From NCBI RefSeq assembly GCF_900497805.2, contig NW_020954615.1, positions 11,377,026-11,441,025 of the forward strand: a stretch of DNA of 64,000 nucleotides. Direction: 5' to 3'. The notes beneath the pieces are model-generated. The model made no database searches and had not been told where the DNA came from. It worked only from the letters and a program-made list of their open reading frames with translations. The DNA comes from Vombatus ursinus. Taxonomy: Eukaryota; Chordata; Mammalia; Diprotodontia; Vombatidae. Positions 35,341 through 46,865 of this stretch are shown here, piece after piece. The translations under genes and the position numbers were made by a program. How positions within the stretch are numbered: the first letter of the stretch is position 1; each line of letters opens with the position of its first letter.

Positions 35341-35565
35341 GTGGTGGTGGTTATGGGATTTAGAATTTGCAAGACACTTTACAAATATTATCTCATTTAA
35401 TCTTCATGACAATCCTAGGAGACAGGTGGTATTATTTTTCCCCATTTTACAGATAAGAAAATGGATCAGATGGAGCTTAAGTGACTTTTGCAGGGTCACA
35501 TAGTTATTAATTATCTAAGGCAGAATTGTACCTCAAATGTTCATGCTTTCAGATCTAGTGGAAGG
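35340..35565 (-). repeat. MIR SINE, antisense, near full length
   Basis: gcaagacactttacaaatattatctcat, aggagacaggtggtatt, ccccattttacagataag, acttttgcagggtcacatag. Confidence 0.8.
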
Positions 35566-35569
35566 TAGC

Positions 35570-35930
35570 ATTATGCTGCTACTTTCCTCATATAATATAA
35601 CAATGCACAAAAAATGTAAGGAAAAATAGTAAATATTTTTTCATAACTAAAGTTAGGGTGACATTATTAATAAAAAAGGGTTTAATTAAATTTTTAAAAG
35701 GTTATTTTGTTAAAACTTTTGAAATTACAAAAGCAAGGAAAATAAAAGAAACTTTTGTGAGAAATCTTGACTACTCACACATATGTGTGTATCTGTGTAT
35801 GTATTAATGCAAGGTATCTAGGTATCATCGATTCCATATTCCCTTATACATTCATGTCCAATCTATTTTTAAATATATATGTATATATATATGTATGTGT
35901 GTATATATATATATATATATATTTGTTACA
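35570..35930. other. AT-rich unique stretch with (TA)n
   Basis: Nothing is recognised up to 35870. 35871-35925 is a tata/tgta microsatellite. Confidence 0.4.
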
Positions 35931-35992
35931 TTTTATTTCCAAACTGTTTCCCTTCCTTCATCCCGACTTTGCACTAGAGAAGGTCAACATTT

Positions 35993-35994
<2 letters not shown>

Positions 35995-36032
<38 letters not shown>
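35995..36032. repeat. (TG)n microsatellite
   Basis: About 18 tg units inside the antisense L1 3' region. Confidence 0.9.
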
Positions 36033-36033
<1 letters not shown>

Positions 36034-36168
36034 CAGAGAGACCTATATAATCCATAGTTCCATCTATCAGTCCTTTTTTCTGGAAGTGGATAACACCTTC
36101 CTTCAGAGGTCTTTTGTTATTGATTTAAATGTTCACATAAAATATCTTAGTCATTCATATTCACTCTT

Positions 36169-36565
36169 TTTTTGTTTTGTTTTGTTTTGTTTGTGTTTTA
36201 GTCAATTGGAGTTTTTTTATTAATTCATTTAATATTCTTGAACTTTTGTTAATCCAAATGAATTTTGTTACTATTTTTTCTAACTTAATAAAATAATTTT
36301 GATAATTTAATTGAATAAGTAGGTTAATTAGAATTGCCATTTTTATTATATTAGCTTGGCCCACCCATGAACAATTAATATATCTCCAATTATTTAAATC
36401 AGACTTTATTTGTATAAAAAGAGTTTTGTAATTATGTTGATATAGTTCCTGGGGTTAAGTGACTTGCCCAGGGTCACACAGCTAGTAAGTGTCAAGTGTT
36501 TGGTCTGAGGCCGAATATGAAGTCCTCCTGACTTCAAGACCAGTGTCTATCCACCTAGCTGCCCT
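36169..36565 (-). mobile_element. Chimeric SINE-L1 retrotransposition product
   Basis: On the minus strand it reads: SINE head and CORE body (36565-36453, ending cttaacccc), then 241 bases of L1 ORF2 (36452-36212), a short unplaced piece, and an A-rich tail (complement of 36169-36190). It is flanked by tcattcatattcactctt (36151-36168) and tcattcacattcactctt (36566-36583), 17 of 18 identical. One insertion event with a template switch explains all parts. The L1 part is identical to 37826-38066. Confidence 0.8.
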
Positions 36566-37489
36566 TCATTCACATTCACTCTTAAAACAATATTGTTGTT
36601 ACCATTTTCCAAAGTTATCTTGGGTTCTGCTCCTTTCACTTTTCATTATTTCATGCAAGTCTTTCCATGTTTTCCTAAAATCAACCAGCACATCATTTTT
36701 TACAGCACGGTATTATTCCATCACACTCATATACCACATCTTTTTCAGCCATTCCCCAATTGATGGGCATCCCCTCAATTTCCAGTTCTTTGCCACCACA
36801 AAGAGAGCTGATATAAATATTTAAAAATGCATTTTTTTCCTTTTTCCCTAATCACTTTGGGAAATAGATGTTATAGTGGTATTGCTGGGTTTACGGGTAT
36901 ACATAGTTTCATAATTTGTTGGGCATAATTCCAGATTCCTCTGCAAAATGATTGAATAAGTTCACAATTCCACCAACAATGTAATAATGTCCAAATTTTT
37001 CCACATCCTCTCTCACATTTCTCATTTTCCCCTTCTATCATTTTAGCCAATCTGAAAGTGTGAGACAGTATCTCAAAGTTGTTTTAAAATTCCAGTTCTC
37101 TAATCAATAATGATGTAGAGCATTTTTTCTTCAACAGACTATAGATAGATTTGATTTTTTTCTTCCAAAAACTGTCTGTTCATATACTTTGACCATTTGT
37201 CAGGTGGGGAATAAATTATATTTTTATAAATTTTATAAAGTTGTCTGTAAATTTGAAATGAGTCCTTTATAGAAGAAACTCTAAATCACCCCTCCAAAAA
37301 AAACCTTTGTGTTTTAATCTTGGCTACATTGTTTATATTTGTACAAAAACTTTTAAATTTAATGTAATCAAAATTATCCATTTTAAATCCCACAATGCTA
37401 TCTTTTATTTATTCATAATTTCTTCTCCTGGTAATAAATCTGAGAAGTAATATGTTCTTCACTCTAATTTATGATATCCTTCTTTTTCT

Positions 37490-38990
37490 CTAGGTCATGT
37501 TATGTATTTTAACTTTATCTTGGTAAATGGCATAAGAAATTGGTCTATACCTAGTTTCTGCCAGACTGCTTTCCATTTTTCCCAACATTTTCTTTTTACC
37601 AAATAGTCTTATCCCAAGACCTAAAATCCCCAAACCTAAATCTTTACATGTATCAAACACAAGATTATAGTAATAATTTACTGTTGTGTATTGTTTATCA
37701 ACTCTATTCACTGATCCACTTTTCCATTTCTTAGCCAGTACCAGATAGTTTTTTCTTATAATTTGATAATTATTGTCTTATAACACAGTTTAAAATCTGA
37801 CACTGTTAGACATCCTTCTTTTACCTTTTTTTATTAATTCATTTAATATTCTTGAACTTTTGTTAATCCAAATGAATTTTGTTACTATTTTTTCTAACTT
37901 AATAAAATAATTTTGATAATTTAATTGAATAAGTAGGTTAATTAGAATTGCCATTTTTATTATATTAGCTTGGCCCACCCATGAACAATTAATATATCTC
38001 CAATTATTTAAATCAGACTTTATTTGTATAAAAAGAGTTTTGTAATTATGTTGATATAGTTCCTGGAGTTATCTTGATAGGTATGCTCCCAGGTATTTTA
38101 TATTATTTATTGTTATTTTAAATAATTGTTAAATAAACTGTTATTTTAAATTTAAATTTTAAATATTATCTCTTCTTACAGGAATTTGTTGGTGATATAT
38201 AAAAAGTGCTGATGATTTATGTGGGTTTATTTTATATGCTGCAACTATGCTAAAATCATTAATTATTTCTAGTAGCTTTTTACTTGAAACCCCAGGATTG
38301 TTCTGGCATACCATCATATCATTTGCAAAAAAAAAAAAAAGAGTTAATTTTATTTCCTCATTACCTATTATGATTTTTTTCAACTTCTCTTATTGCTGTT
38401 GCTAGCATTTCTAGTGTAACATTAAATAATCTCAGTGATAATGGGCACCTTCACTTTCCTCCCGATCCTATTTGAAAGGCTTGTATCTTCTCCCCATTAC
38501 AGATAATGCTTGCTGATGATTTTAGGTAGATGCTTCTTATCATTTTAAAGAAAATATGAAAGGGTATTGTATTTTCTACAAATCTTTTTTTTGCATCTAT
38601 TGATATAATCACATGATTTTCATTATTGATATAATCAATTATGTTAATAGTTTTCCTTATATTATACCAGGCCTTCATTTCTGTCATAAACCCCACTTGG
38701 TCATAATGTATAACCTTTGTGATATGTTGCTGTAGTCCTTAGCTAGAGTTTTATTTAAAAACTTTGCATCAATATTTATTAGAGCAATTGGTCTATAATT
38801 GTCTTTCTCTGTTTTTGTTCTTCCTGGTTTAGTTATCAGCACCATATTTGTTCCATAAAGGGAATTTGGTAAGACTCCTTTCCCTATTATTCCAAATAAT
38901 TTATTTATTATTGGAATTAGTTGTTCTTTAAATGTTTGGTAGAATTCACTTGTAAATCCATCTGGTCCTGATGCTTTTTTTTTGTTCATT
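37490..38990 (-). pseudogene. L1 ORF2 reverse-transcriptase remnant, antisense
   Basis: The minus-strand translation gives L1 reverse-transcriptase blocks in order: [21 protein letters not shown] (starting near 38979), then [24 protein letters not shown], then a FANDMMV box near 38310 where an active enzyme has FADDM. The catalytic Asp pair is altered and multiple frame changes separate the pieces. Confidence 0.85.
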
Positions 38991-39484
38991 TATGGCATGT
39001 TAAATTTATTTTTCTAAAATAGGTTTATTTAGATATTCTATTTCCCCTTCTACTAATCTCAGAAGTTTATATTTTTGTAAGTATTTTTTTCCATTTCATT
39101 CAAATTGTTAAATTTATTGGCATATAATTTGACAAAATAACTCCTAATAATTGGTTTAATTTTATCTTCATTAGTGGTGTGTTCACCTTTTCATTTGTTA
39201 TTTGATTTTTCTCTCACTTTTTTGAAAATCAGATTAATGGTTTATCTATTTTATTAGTTTTTTTCTGGAAAACCAACTCCTAGTTTTATTTATTAGTTCA
39301 ATGATTTTCTTACATTCAATTTTTATTAATCTCACCTTTAATTTTCAGGATTTTCAATTTGGTGTTTAATTGGGGATTTCTAATTTTTTCTTCTATTTTT
39401 TTTTTAACATTTCATACTCAATTCATTGATCTGCTCTTTCTCTATTTTATTGATGAAAACATTTTTTAAGGACTGCTTCACCTT

Positions 39485-39660
39485 TGGTGTCCACCTGATA
39501 TTCAACTCTTACCTGTGTCTCCAAGAAGCTAATTCATGCAAAGTGGCCACACTCTAGTAAACTGACTCAGAGGATGGGCTAAACTAGGTTGAGAGTAATG
39601 AATGGGCCACAAACCCATCAACGAGTTAAAGGGGTGTCTACCTAAAGAAATTTTTTTTGG
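39485..39660. other. Foreign block inside L1 ORF2
   Basis: L1 matches stop near ggactgcttcacc and resume near gcctaatgaatggca. The roughly 175 bases between do not look like L1, while about 400 bases of expected ORF2 are missing. The block is more GC-rich than the L1. Its family is unknown to me. Confidence 0.45.
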
Positions 39661-39837
39661 CCTAATGAATGGCATTTTTTTTTGTAAAGATACCATGTAT
39701 AGCTGAGAAAAATGTATATTATTTTCTATTCCCACTCAGTTCATTCCAGATATCTCTCATATCTAACTTATCTAAGAATCTATTAATCCCCTTGACTTCT
39801 TTCTTATTTATTTAATCTATTTATCTATTAATTAATT

Positions 39838-39895
39838 GATTGATTGATTCACTCATTTATGTATGTATGTATGTATGTATGTATGTATGTATTGG
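39838..39895. repeat. (GATT)n then (GTAT)n microsatellite
   Basis: A few gatt units followed by about eight gtat units within the antisense L1. Confidence 0.9.
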
Positions 39896-40974
39896 TTAGA
39901 TTTATTTAGTTCTGAGAGAAGAACATTGAAATTGTCCGTGATTGTAGTTTTTCTATCTCTTTCCATATGTAATTCATTTACCTTTTATTTTACAAATTTC
40001 AATGCTATAGCATTTGGTGCATAAATGTTTAGTATTGATATTGCTTCATTATCTAGAGTACCTTTTCATATAATATAGTTTTTCTGCTTATCTCTTTTAA
40101 TTAAATTTGTTTCACCTTTAACTTTGTCCAAGATCATGATGGCTACTCCTACTTTTTGCATATATATATGTATAATAAATATGTATAATTAATAATAATA
40201 ATAAATTCTACCCCTAGCACTTTATTTTTACTCTATGTTTACCTCTAATTTTAAATGTGTTTCTTATAGACAACATATTTATGGGGTTCTGGTTTTTGAT
40301 ACATTCTGTTATCTGTTTCTGTTTTATGGGTGAGTTCGTCCCATTCACATTTGAAGTTATAATTTCCAGTTCTGTATTTTCCTCCGTCCTCTTTTTCCAT
40401 GCTGTTTATCCTTCTTTCTATTTCTTTTTACCCTATCATAAATCTAATTTGCTTCTGTCCACTGCCTCCTTAATCGTCATACCTTTCTAAAAGGTACTCT
40501 CTTAACCCTATCCCTTTGCCCTCCTATTTCTTAATCCTTACACTCTTCTAACAGTCCATCATTTCTCTTATCCCATTGCCCTTCTATTTCTCTGTAAGTT
40601 AAGATGACTTTTATACTAAATGTGCATGTTATTTCCTGTTTTACCCCGTTCATATGAGAATATGGTTCCCACAGTACCCATCTTCCACATTATCCTCCAC
40701 TGTGACAGTTCTTCCATTAACACGTCATTTGTATTAGATAATTCCCTCCACTTTAACCCTCCCTATCCAATTTTTTTAGGATCATCTCATCATAATCGAC
40801 TCAATCCCAAGCCTTCAATCTATATATACTCTTTTGAACTACATTAGTAATAATAACATTAAGAGTTACAAATATAATTTTCCCATATAATAAGTAAATA
40901 GTTTTAGGTTTACCTTCTTGCATTTCTCCTAAATCTTATAAGCCAAATTTTCTGTTCACTTCTGGTATTTTCCT

Positions 40975-41420
40975 CAGGAATATCTGAAAGTCCTTTAGCT
41001 AAATAAATATTCATTTTTCCCTTACAAAATTACAACACAACTCCTTTGCTTTTCAGAATATTATATTTCACACATTTCAGTCTTTTAATGTAGAAGTTGC
41101 TAAATCTTGTGTTATCCTGACTGTAGCTTCACAATATTTAAATTGTTTCTTTCTATTTGCTTGTGATATTTTCTCCTTGACCTGGGAGCTTTAAAACTTA
41201 GCTATAATGTTCCTGTGAGTTTTCATTTTGGGATCTCTTTCAGGTAGTGATCATTTATTTTCCCAATTTCTATTTTACTCTCTAGTTCTAGAACTTCAGG
41301 GCAATTTCCCTAATAATTTCTTGAAGTATAGATCTAGACTATTTTTTTAATCATTACTTTCAGATAGTCTAACAATTCTTATATTATCTCTCCTAGATCT
41401 GTTTTCAAGGTCAGTTGTTT
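40975..41420 (-). pseudogene. L1 ORF1 remnant, antisense
   Basis: The complement reads ttgaaaacagatctaggaga (the LENRSR motif) at 41390-41410, a diverged GLPE-type motif, then the C-terminal block with tatagctaagttttaaagc and caggataacacaagattta. It encoded the RNA-binding chaperone of this L1. The frames are broken. Confidence 0.75.
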
Positions 41421-42059
41421 TTTTTTTTTTCTAATGAGACATTTTATGTTCTCTTCTCTTTTTTCCCCATTCTTTTGATTTTGTTACTATTTCTTGATGT
41501 CTTATGAAGTCATGGACCCTCAGATAGCTGTAAACATCTACTCGTCCCTCTCCCCTGGACCTGAAACTAAAGACTCCAATCTCCTGTGAGTAACCACACT
41601 CATCTGTGTGTACTCACTCTTTCTTGCCCACAACCGTAGCCTGGGACTGAATCTGAACAACATTCCTGGGCCTTGTGGCAAGTGGCCAGTGCTTGTGACA
41701 TCAGAAGGCTCCCAGCAATCTTCCTGTGATCAGCTACCTGACCCCCATATCATCAATAGGTGAAAGCTCCTGAAACTGAGGCTGTGGCCTGCACAGCTAT
41801 CCCTAGGACTTGCTGTTTCTTGACTCATAGATATCTGCCTGGTGTTTTTTACATTTCAATGAGACCAGACTACCAGTCACATCTTTCCTGATGTCCTCCC
41901 AATGTACTGTAGACTGAAAAACTGCTTTATTCCAACTTTAATTTCTGCCACTCAAAATTTTACTTTGCAGCTGATTTCAACTTGTTGGTGAGGGTGAATT
42001 TGGGAGAGCAAGGTAGTTTCTTGCCTTATTCATCCACCTTCCCATAATTCCCTCTGTAT

Positions 42060-42838
42060 ACAATCTAGTAAGAATTTCTGTCAATTCTACCTTTGTAACA
42101 TCTCTCAAATGCACCATTTTCTTTCCTCTGACACTAACACTATATTGGTGTGGTCCCTCATCCTTTCACCCCTGAACTATTACAGTAGTCTGCTTATTGG
42201 TGTCTCTGACTAAGGTCTCTTCCCACTTCAATCCATCTTCCACTCACTTGTAAAATCAATCTTCCTAAAATTTAAGTCTGATGATTTCACCTACCTGTTC
42301 AGTAAATTACAGTGGCCCCCTATCACTTCCAGGGTAAAATAATTTCCTCTGGCATTCAAAGCCTTTTATAACTTCCTCTTTCCAACCTTTCCAATGTTCT
42401 TACACTTTATTCTCCACTTCCCATCATGCACTCTGTGATTCAATGATCTGACCTCTTTTTTGTCCCTCAAACAGAACATGCCTTCTCTTGGTTATGTAAT
42501 GTTCTCCAACAATTTCTCATGCCTATAATGCTCTCCCTCATCATCTCTATCTCCTGAGATCCCTGGCATCCTTCAAGTTTTAGGTAAATTGCATCTTTTA
42601 CAAAATAGGATTGATAAAAATTTTCTGGTTCCCCATTAATGGTACTAAGACTTTCCCTCTGATCTTCAAGTGCAGTTTATCCTCTACATATCTTGTTTGT
42701 GCCTAGTTGTTTATGTGTTGTCTCTATTATTAGACTGTGAGCCCTTTGAGAAAAAAAAATTCCCCATCCTTGTACACTTAATGCTAAGCACAGTGTCTCT
42801 TGAATGTAGGTGTTTAATAAATGGTTGTAGATTGACTG
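42060..42838 (+). mobile_element. L2 LINE 3' region
   Basis: tgaactattacagtagtctgc, tccatcttccactcact, cagtggccccctatcac (42310-42326), attcaaagccttttataac, actgtgagccctttgag, and a taataaatggttgtagattgactgac end. The L1 start abuts it on the left. Confidence 0.85.
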
Positions 42839-42849
42839 ACTGATAGTCG

Positions 42850-43500
42850 ATATTTATGGTGATATGTCATAGATATATCAAGATATTTACAAATAGATAA
42901 GGCATTGGAACAGTTTTCAAAGGAAAAAATTATAAGCTGTAAATGAACATTTGAAAACATATACCAAATTATTAATAATAAGAGAAAGGCAAATTATACA
43001 ACACTAAAGTCTTGATCCATACCTCACAAATATTAGCAAATGTAACATATATGGGGAAAACTAAATACACATATACATCATGAAGCTGCACATTGGTCCT
43101 TCCATTTAACATAATCATTATGAATTATGCTTTAAAAGTGGCTAAACTCTCTGTATCCTGGGACCCAGAAATCTCATAATATGGCATGTACTTCAAGGAT
43201 AAAAAGATAAAAATAGAGATCCAATCTGAAATATCCATAGCAGCCCTCTTCATGGCAACAAAGAACAGAAAAAAAAATGTTCATCAATTAGAAGATGTCC
43301 ATAAAAATAAATCTTACCTATGAATACAAGATAGTTTTTCAGTGAAAAATGGAAAATATGATGAACTCAAAGACAGTTGGGAAGATTCTTATTAATTCAT
43401 GCAGAAGACCAAGAGATCATTTTGTAAAATTACTACAATAATGTCAAAGAAGATATTAAGAAATAGAAGGGAATTAGGGATAGCCTTGGAGAAAAGATAA
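42850..43500 (+). mobile_element. Old L1 3' fragment
   Basis: Decayed ORF2 C-terminus: aataagagaaaggcaaatta (42975-42995), ctgggacccagaaatctc, atagcagccctcttcatgg (43238-43257) and a gaacagaaaaaaaaatgttcatcaatt block. Confidence 0.65.
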
Positions 43501-44090
43501 TAAAACATTGCTCCCTCTTCTTGGCAGAGTTCAGGTCCTGGTTGGACAGACTGTTGCATGTATTGTTAGATGTGTTTACTCTATTAGGTAGTTTTTTTTT
43601 CTTTTTCTTTGTAAAAAAGGGGAAAAGTATGTGTGGAGGGAGGAGTCCTAGAAATTACTGTTATGTCTCATCAAAAAGTAGCAAGAAATTATATCAAAAT
43701 CTGAGGGAGGATACAGTAGCTCAAATTTACATACCACACCAGTTAATCAAGCATTTTTCTGACAATAACCATGAGTAATGGCTAATATAAGTATGATCAT
43801 TTTAGAAATTCAGAAACTGAGTCTTATATGTAGGAAAAGCACTCTCACAAATTATGAAGCACTAATGAAATGTGAATTGCTGTTTATTTTTAAATGAGCT
43901 TTTTAGTTTCTAAAAAAGCAGAATTGAAAATTTAGCATGAAACAAATGCTGAAAATTCATCCCTTTGTGTTTAACAGCAACACAATAAAATACATATGTG
44001 CTTACGTTATGTTTTTAATAGGATAGGTTTGAGGGCTATTCTTTAATTCCATTTAATTGATAACCCCCAAATAAGCAATGTAGATCCCTA
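43501..44090. other. Unique block, nothing recognised
   Basis: The 85-codon frame at 43521-43778 opens with a non-ATG codon and shows no domain. A faint reversed MIR may lie at 43790-43850. Confidence 0.35.
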
Positions 44091-44094
44091 CCTT

Positions 44095-44225
44095 GTCCAT
44101 CACAGATAAGGGTGTTGAACAACATATGTAGGCACCCCTAGCCAGCGTATGTCAGAGGTAGGACTTAAATTCAAGTCATTTTGCTTCCAAGGCCAGTTCT
44201 CTACCCACTATGGCATGATGGCTCA
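44095..44225 (-). repeat. MIR SINE, antisense, partial
   Basis: gtatgtcagaggtaggacttaaattcaag then gccagttctctacccactatg. Confidence 0.65.
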
Positions 44226-44289
44226 CATCATTCTAGCTGTCGTTGAGGTGGTGGTTTTTCCAGTCTGTCCAGTAATAGAGAAGTACCAT

Positions 44290-44362
44290 GATTTTGGTGG
44301 AAAGCTATATAACTTTGGAATCAGAAAGACCTAGGGTCAAGTCCTGCCTCTTATAGATGGTT
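44290..44362 (+). repeat. MIR SINE, left part, split by LINE
   Basis: tttggaatcagaaagacctagggtcaag and tcctgcctcttatagatgg. The element resumes at about 45310 with acctgggtgactactattgttaagtcactt. Confidence 0.7.
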
Positions 44363-44471
44363 AGTTGTTGTCCTTCGTTCTTTAAGAGGACCAAAATGAC
44401 ATCACTATGTTGGGTTCAAGGTACAGCGTGTCCTACTGTGATGGATCAGGCCAACACAATCTCAGAAGGCT

Positions 44472-44700
44472 CTACCACAGGTCAGGCATAAATAGTCCAT
44501 AATGCACATTTGGAGTGGAGATGGCTCTAAATTTGTCCATTTTCCTTTTCTTTTGAGCTACTGCATTTCTGCTTTGCTCACAGAGCACAGCACCTTCTTT
44601 GATATTGGCACACCATGCTGGGTGATCTTGTGCCAGTGTCTCACAACTGAGTCCAAAGTTCTTCAGAGAGACTTTGCAAGTGTCCTTGTACTTCTTCTTC
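44472..44700 (-). pseudogene. LINE C-terminal domain remnant
   Basis: The minus translation reads SQKKKYKDTCKVSLKNF, then CETLAQDHPAWCANIKEGA and EQSRNAVAQKKRKMDKFRA. This parallels 24595-24780 and belongs downstream of the reverse transcriptase. A following finger-like region is degraded. Confidence 0.7.
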
Positions 44701-44928
44701 TGACTCCAACATAGTGATGTCATTTTGATCCTTGTCAAGAACAAAGGACAACCAACCAGCCACAAAGGTAAGTGAACTTATCCACAGCATTCAAAATACG
44801 TCTTTTTTTTTGATAACTGATGGTTCAATGTATGAACGGTGCAGTGCTGAGTAGTGGAGAACTTATGTTTTCTTCTTGTTAATTGTTAGAGCAAAATTAG
44901 CACAATCAACAAGGAATCAATCCATACT

Positions 44929-45306
44929 TTATTGTATCTCAGCCTCAGAGGCTGCATCAAGTGCACAATTATCTGTAAACAAAAAGTCACAGACCAATTC
45001 TCCCTCCACTTTAATCTTGGCTTGTAGCTTTTTCAAGTTAAATAATTTACCATCAGTGCTGTAGCTCACCTTCATGTTGTTTTTGTCCTCATTGAAGGTG
45101 TCTGACAACATTACCAAAAACAACATTCTAAAAAGCATGGGGGCAAGCACACAGCCCAGCTTTAATGCACTGGTGACTGGGAAAGAACAAGAGCACCATC
45201 TGTTATCCAGAACCCATTCAAGCATGCTGCCATAAAAGGACATATAATGCTGATGAACTTCTCCAGGGAACCAAATTTTATCATGCTTTTCCACAATCTC
45301 TTTTAC
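44929..45306 (-). pseudogene. LINE reverse-transcriptase remnant
   Basis: The open frame retains PVTSALKLGCVLAPMLFRML (related to the GVKQGCVLAP block of LINE reverse transcriptases) and FLFTDNCALDAASEAEIQ, where an active enzyme has an F/Y-A-D-D box. Both the Ala and the second Asp of the box are changed, so it is inactive. The open frame as read continues upstream to 45366 across MIR sequence. I place it in an RTE-like family by overall resemblance only. Confidence 0.75.
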
Positions 45307-45309
45307 ACA

Positions 45310-45365
45310 TACTACCTGGGTGACTACTATTGTTAAGTCACTTAATCCTTTCGTGCCCCAGATCA
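45310..45365 (+). repeat. MIR SINE, right part
   Basis: ttgttaagtcacttaatcc and gtgccccagatcactca continue the MIR broken at 44362. Confidence 0.6.
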
Positions 45366-45439
45366 CTCAATAACACCATAATTTACATGGAAGTTGCTAA
45401 CCTACAAAGATTGAGGGAGTTTTCATACCAGAAGTTGCC

Positions 45440-45800
45440 CATCTTAATTAATAGTGGTGGTAATTACGATAATGATGATATTGAGGATGATGATACTAAT
45501 GGTATCAGTCCGTGTTTATAATGCACTTTTAAGGTTTTCAAAATGTTTTTCTAATAATAACTCAATGATCAAAATAATAATAGTTTCTAGCTACATGTCA
45601 TTTTCTGGTTCATAATTCACTTTCTTCATCGTGACACGCTTAAGAGGTAAATGGTTCAAGTAATTCACTTTATAGATATGGAAAATTTCATAGAGTTTAA
45701 ATATTCCACTGAAGTCACACAATCAATAAAAGGCAAAGAAAAGGACTTGATCTTAGGTTCCTTGGCTTTAGATCCAGTGTTCTGTCAATTAATGTTTGGC
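45440..45800 (-). repeat. MIR SINE(s), antisense, diverged
   Basis: A gataatgatgatattgagg patch, ctttatagatatggaaa, gaagtcacacaatcaataaaagg and a ttagatccagtgttctg end fit a reversed MIR. Confidence 0.55.
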
Positions 45801-45814
45801 TACGACCATTGCAT

Positions 45815-46045
45815 CATTCTGACAATAAATATTTATGAAGTACCTATTGTCTGTCAGGCATTGTGCAAAATGCTGAAGATACAAAGAAAGGTTAAAAAAA
45901 AGTTAGTGTTCTCAAAGAGCTTATATTCTAATGGAGCAGATTTTGGATTAGGAGAAACAAGATTGTTGGCCTTATTTAGGTGCAATTTGTTATGGAGACC
46001 AAAATTAAGTATGCAAGGAGATGGAGAATATGAGCAAATCACCCT
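45815..46045 (-). mobile_element. L2 3' end, antisense
   Basis: aataaatatttatgaagtacc, gtctgtcaggcattgtgc, gatacaaagaaaggttaaaa and agagcttatattctaatgg are the reversed L2 tail. Confidence 0.75.
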
Positions 46046-46079
46046 CTTTTTAAATCAAAGAAATAATTAAATGAAGAGG

Positions 46080-46800
46080 AAAACCCTCCAGTAAGATGGA
46101 AGAAATCCAATATGTGGGATCCACTTTTCCCCCACATCAAACATCTGTTGTCATTTGACTAAGCAAACACCCAACTCAATTTTTGTTGATTTGTAGCAGA
46201 TTGGGTATCAGATAACATTGACAGCAGATGCAGTCATTTGAATAACCGGCAGTGGAATCAAAATCGGTGCAGCTTTTTCCTCTCTGGCTTATCTCAGTGA
46301 AATCTGACAGTCTCAATGGTTTGGAAAATTCCATGGCCATTACCATTTGAGAACATATTGTGGGCAACCTCATTATGTCGATGAATTGAAGAACAAATTA
46401 AATCATGCTATTTTGTTGAGCAGACGCCTTCATGGAGGTAGTTATGTGTTTGTGTTTTAATAGACAACAATAGCTTCAACAATGCCAACATAGATGAGCA
46501 GCAGGTCTGCAAGCACTTTTCTTTTTAATTCTCCAATTTGAAGAAAATAGAAAAACTATTCAGATTTCCTATGTGAGAAAACTTTATAAATTTGTAACAG
46601 CATCTAGAAAAAAGCACAACTGAACAGAATAGCCAACATTTAGTGGAAAAGGCATTATTATTTCATTTCTTTCTCCCCGTTTCTCCCTAATCTCTTTCTT
46701 CTTATGTCTCTTTCCTCTCTGTTTCTGTTTTTTCTTTGTTTTTCTCTCCCCACTCACATAAAATCTATATTCTTCCTTACACAGTAAGTTAGTTGAATCT
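46080..46800. other. Unique block, candidate conserved non-coding element
   Basis: 46130-46540 is non-repetitive with mixed composition and several cores of developmental factor sites (attaaatcatgc, cagcagatgc, ttgtttttt-free stretches). No frame looks coding; the 65-codon minus frame at 46176-46373 has no domain. 46640-46790 is T/C-rich. Confidence 0.35.
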
Positions 46801-46865
46801 GAGAATCGTCATATATATGTATATATACACACATATATATATGCATTCATATACATATATATGTC
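46800..46865. repeat. (TATA/CATA)n microsatellite
   Basis: tatatg and cacata units. Confidence 0.85.

Larger units (their letters stand above)
35930..42055 (-). mobile_element. Near full-length L1, antisense
   Basis: On the minus strand the order is 5' untranslated region (42055 to about 41510), ORF1 (about 41420-40975), inter-ORF and ORF2 N-terminus (about 40900-39660), a foreign block (39660-39485), the reverse-transcriptase half of ORF2 (39485 to about 37100), and the C-terminus plus 3' end (to 35930). A chimeric SINE-L1 insertion lies at 36169-36565 and a (tg)n run at 35995-36032. Every gene is broken. The first minus-strand bases (from ccttccc inward on the plus strand) fit an L1 start. 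Confidence 0.85.
44363..45307 (-). mobile_element. RTE-like LINE fragment with inverted tail copy
   Basis: Read on the minus strand: reverse-transcriptase segment (45307-44929), a gap, an inverted copy of the element's 3' tail (44757-44706), the C-terminal coding region (44700-44414) and the normal tail (44413-44364). It sits inside a MIR. The same C-terminus occurs at 24390-24945. Confidence 0.75.

Noticed and set aside
44929-45366. 145-codon minus frame as a host gene
   Set aside because: It matches LINE reverse-transcriptase blocks with a damaged catalytic box, and its first codons are MIR sequence.
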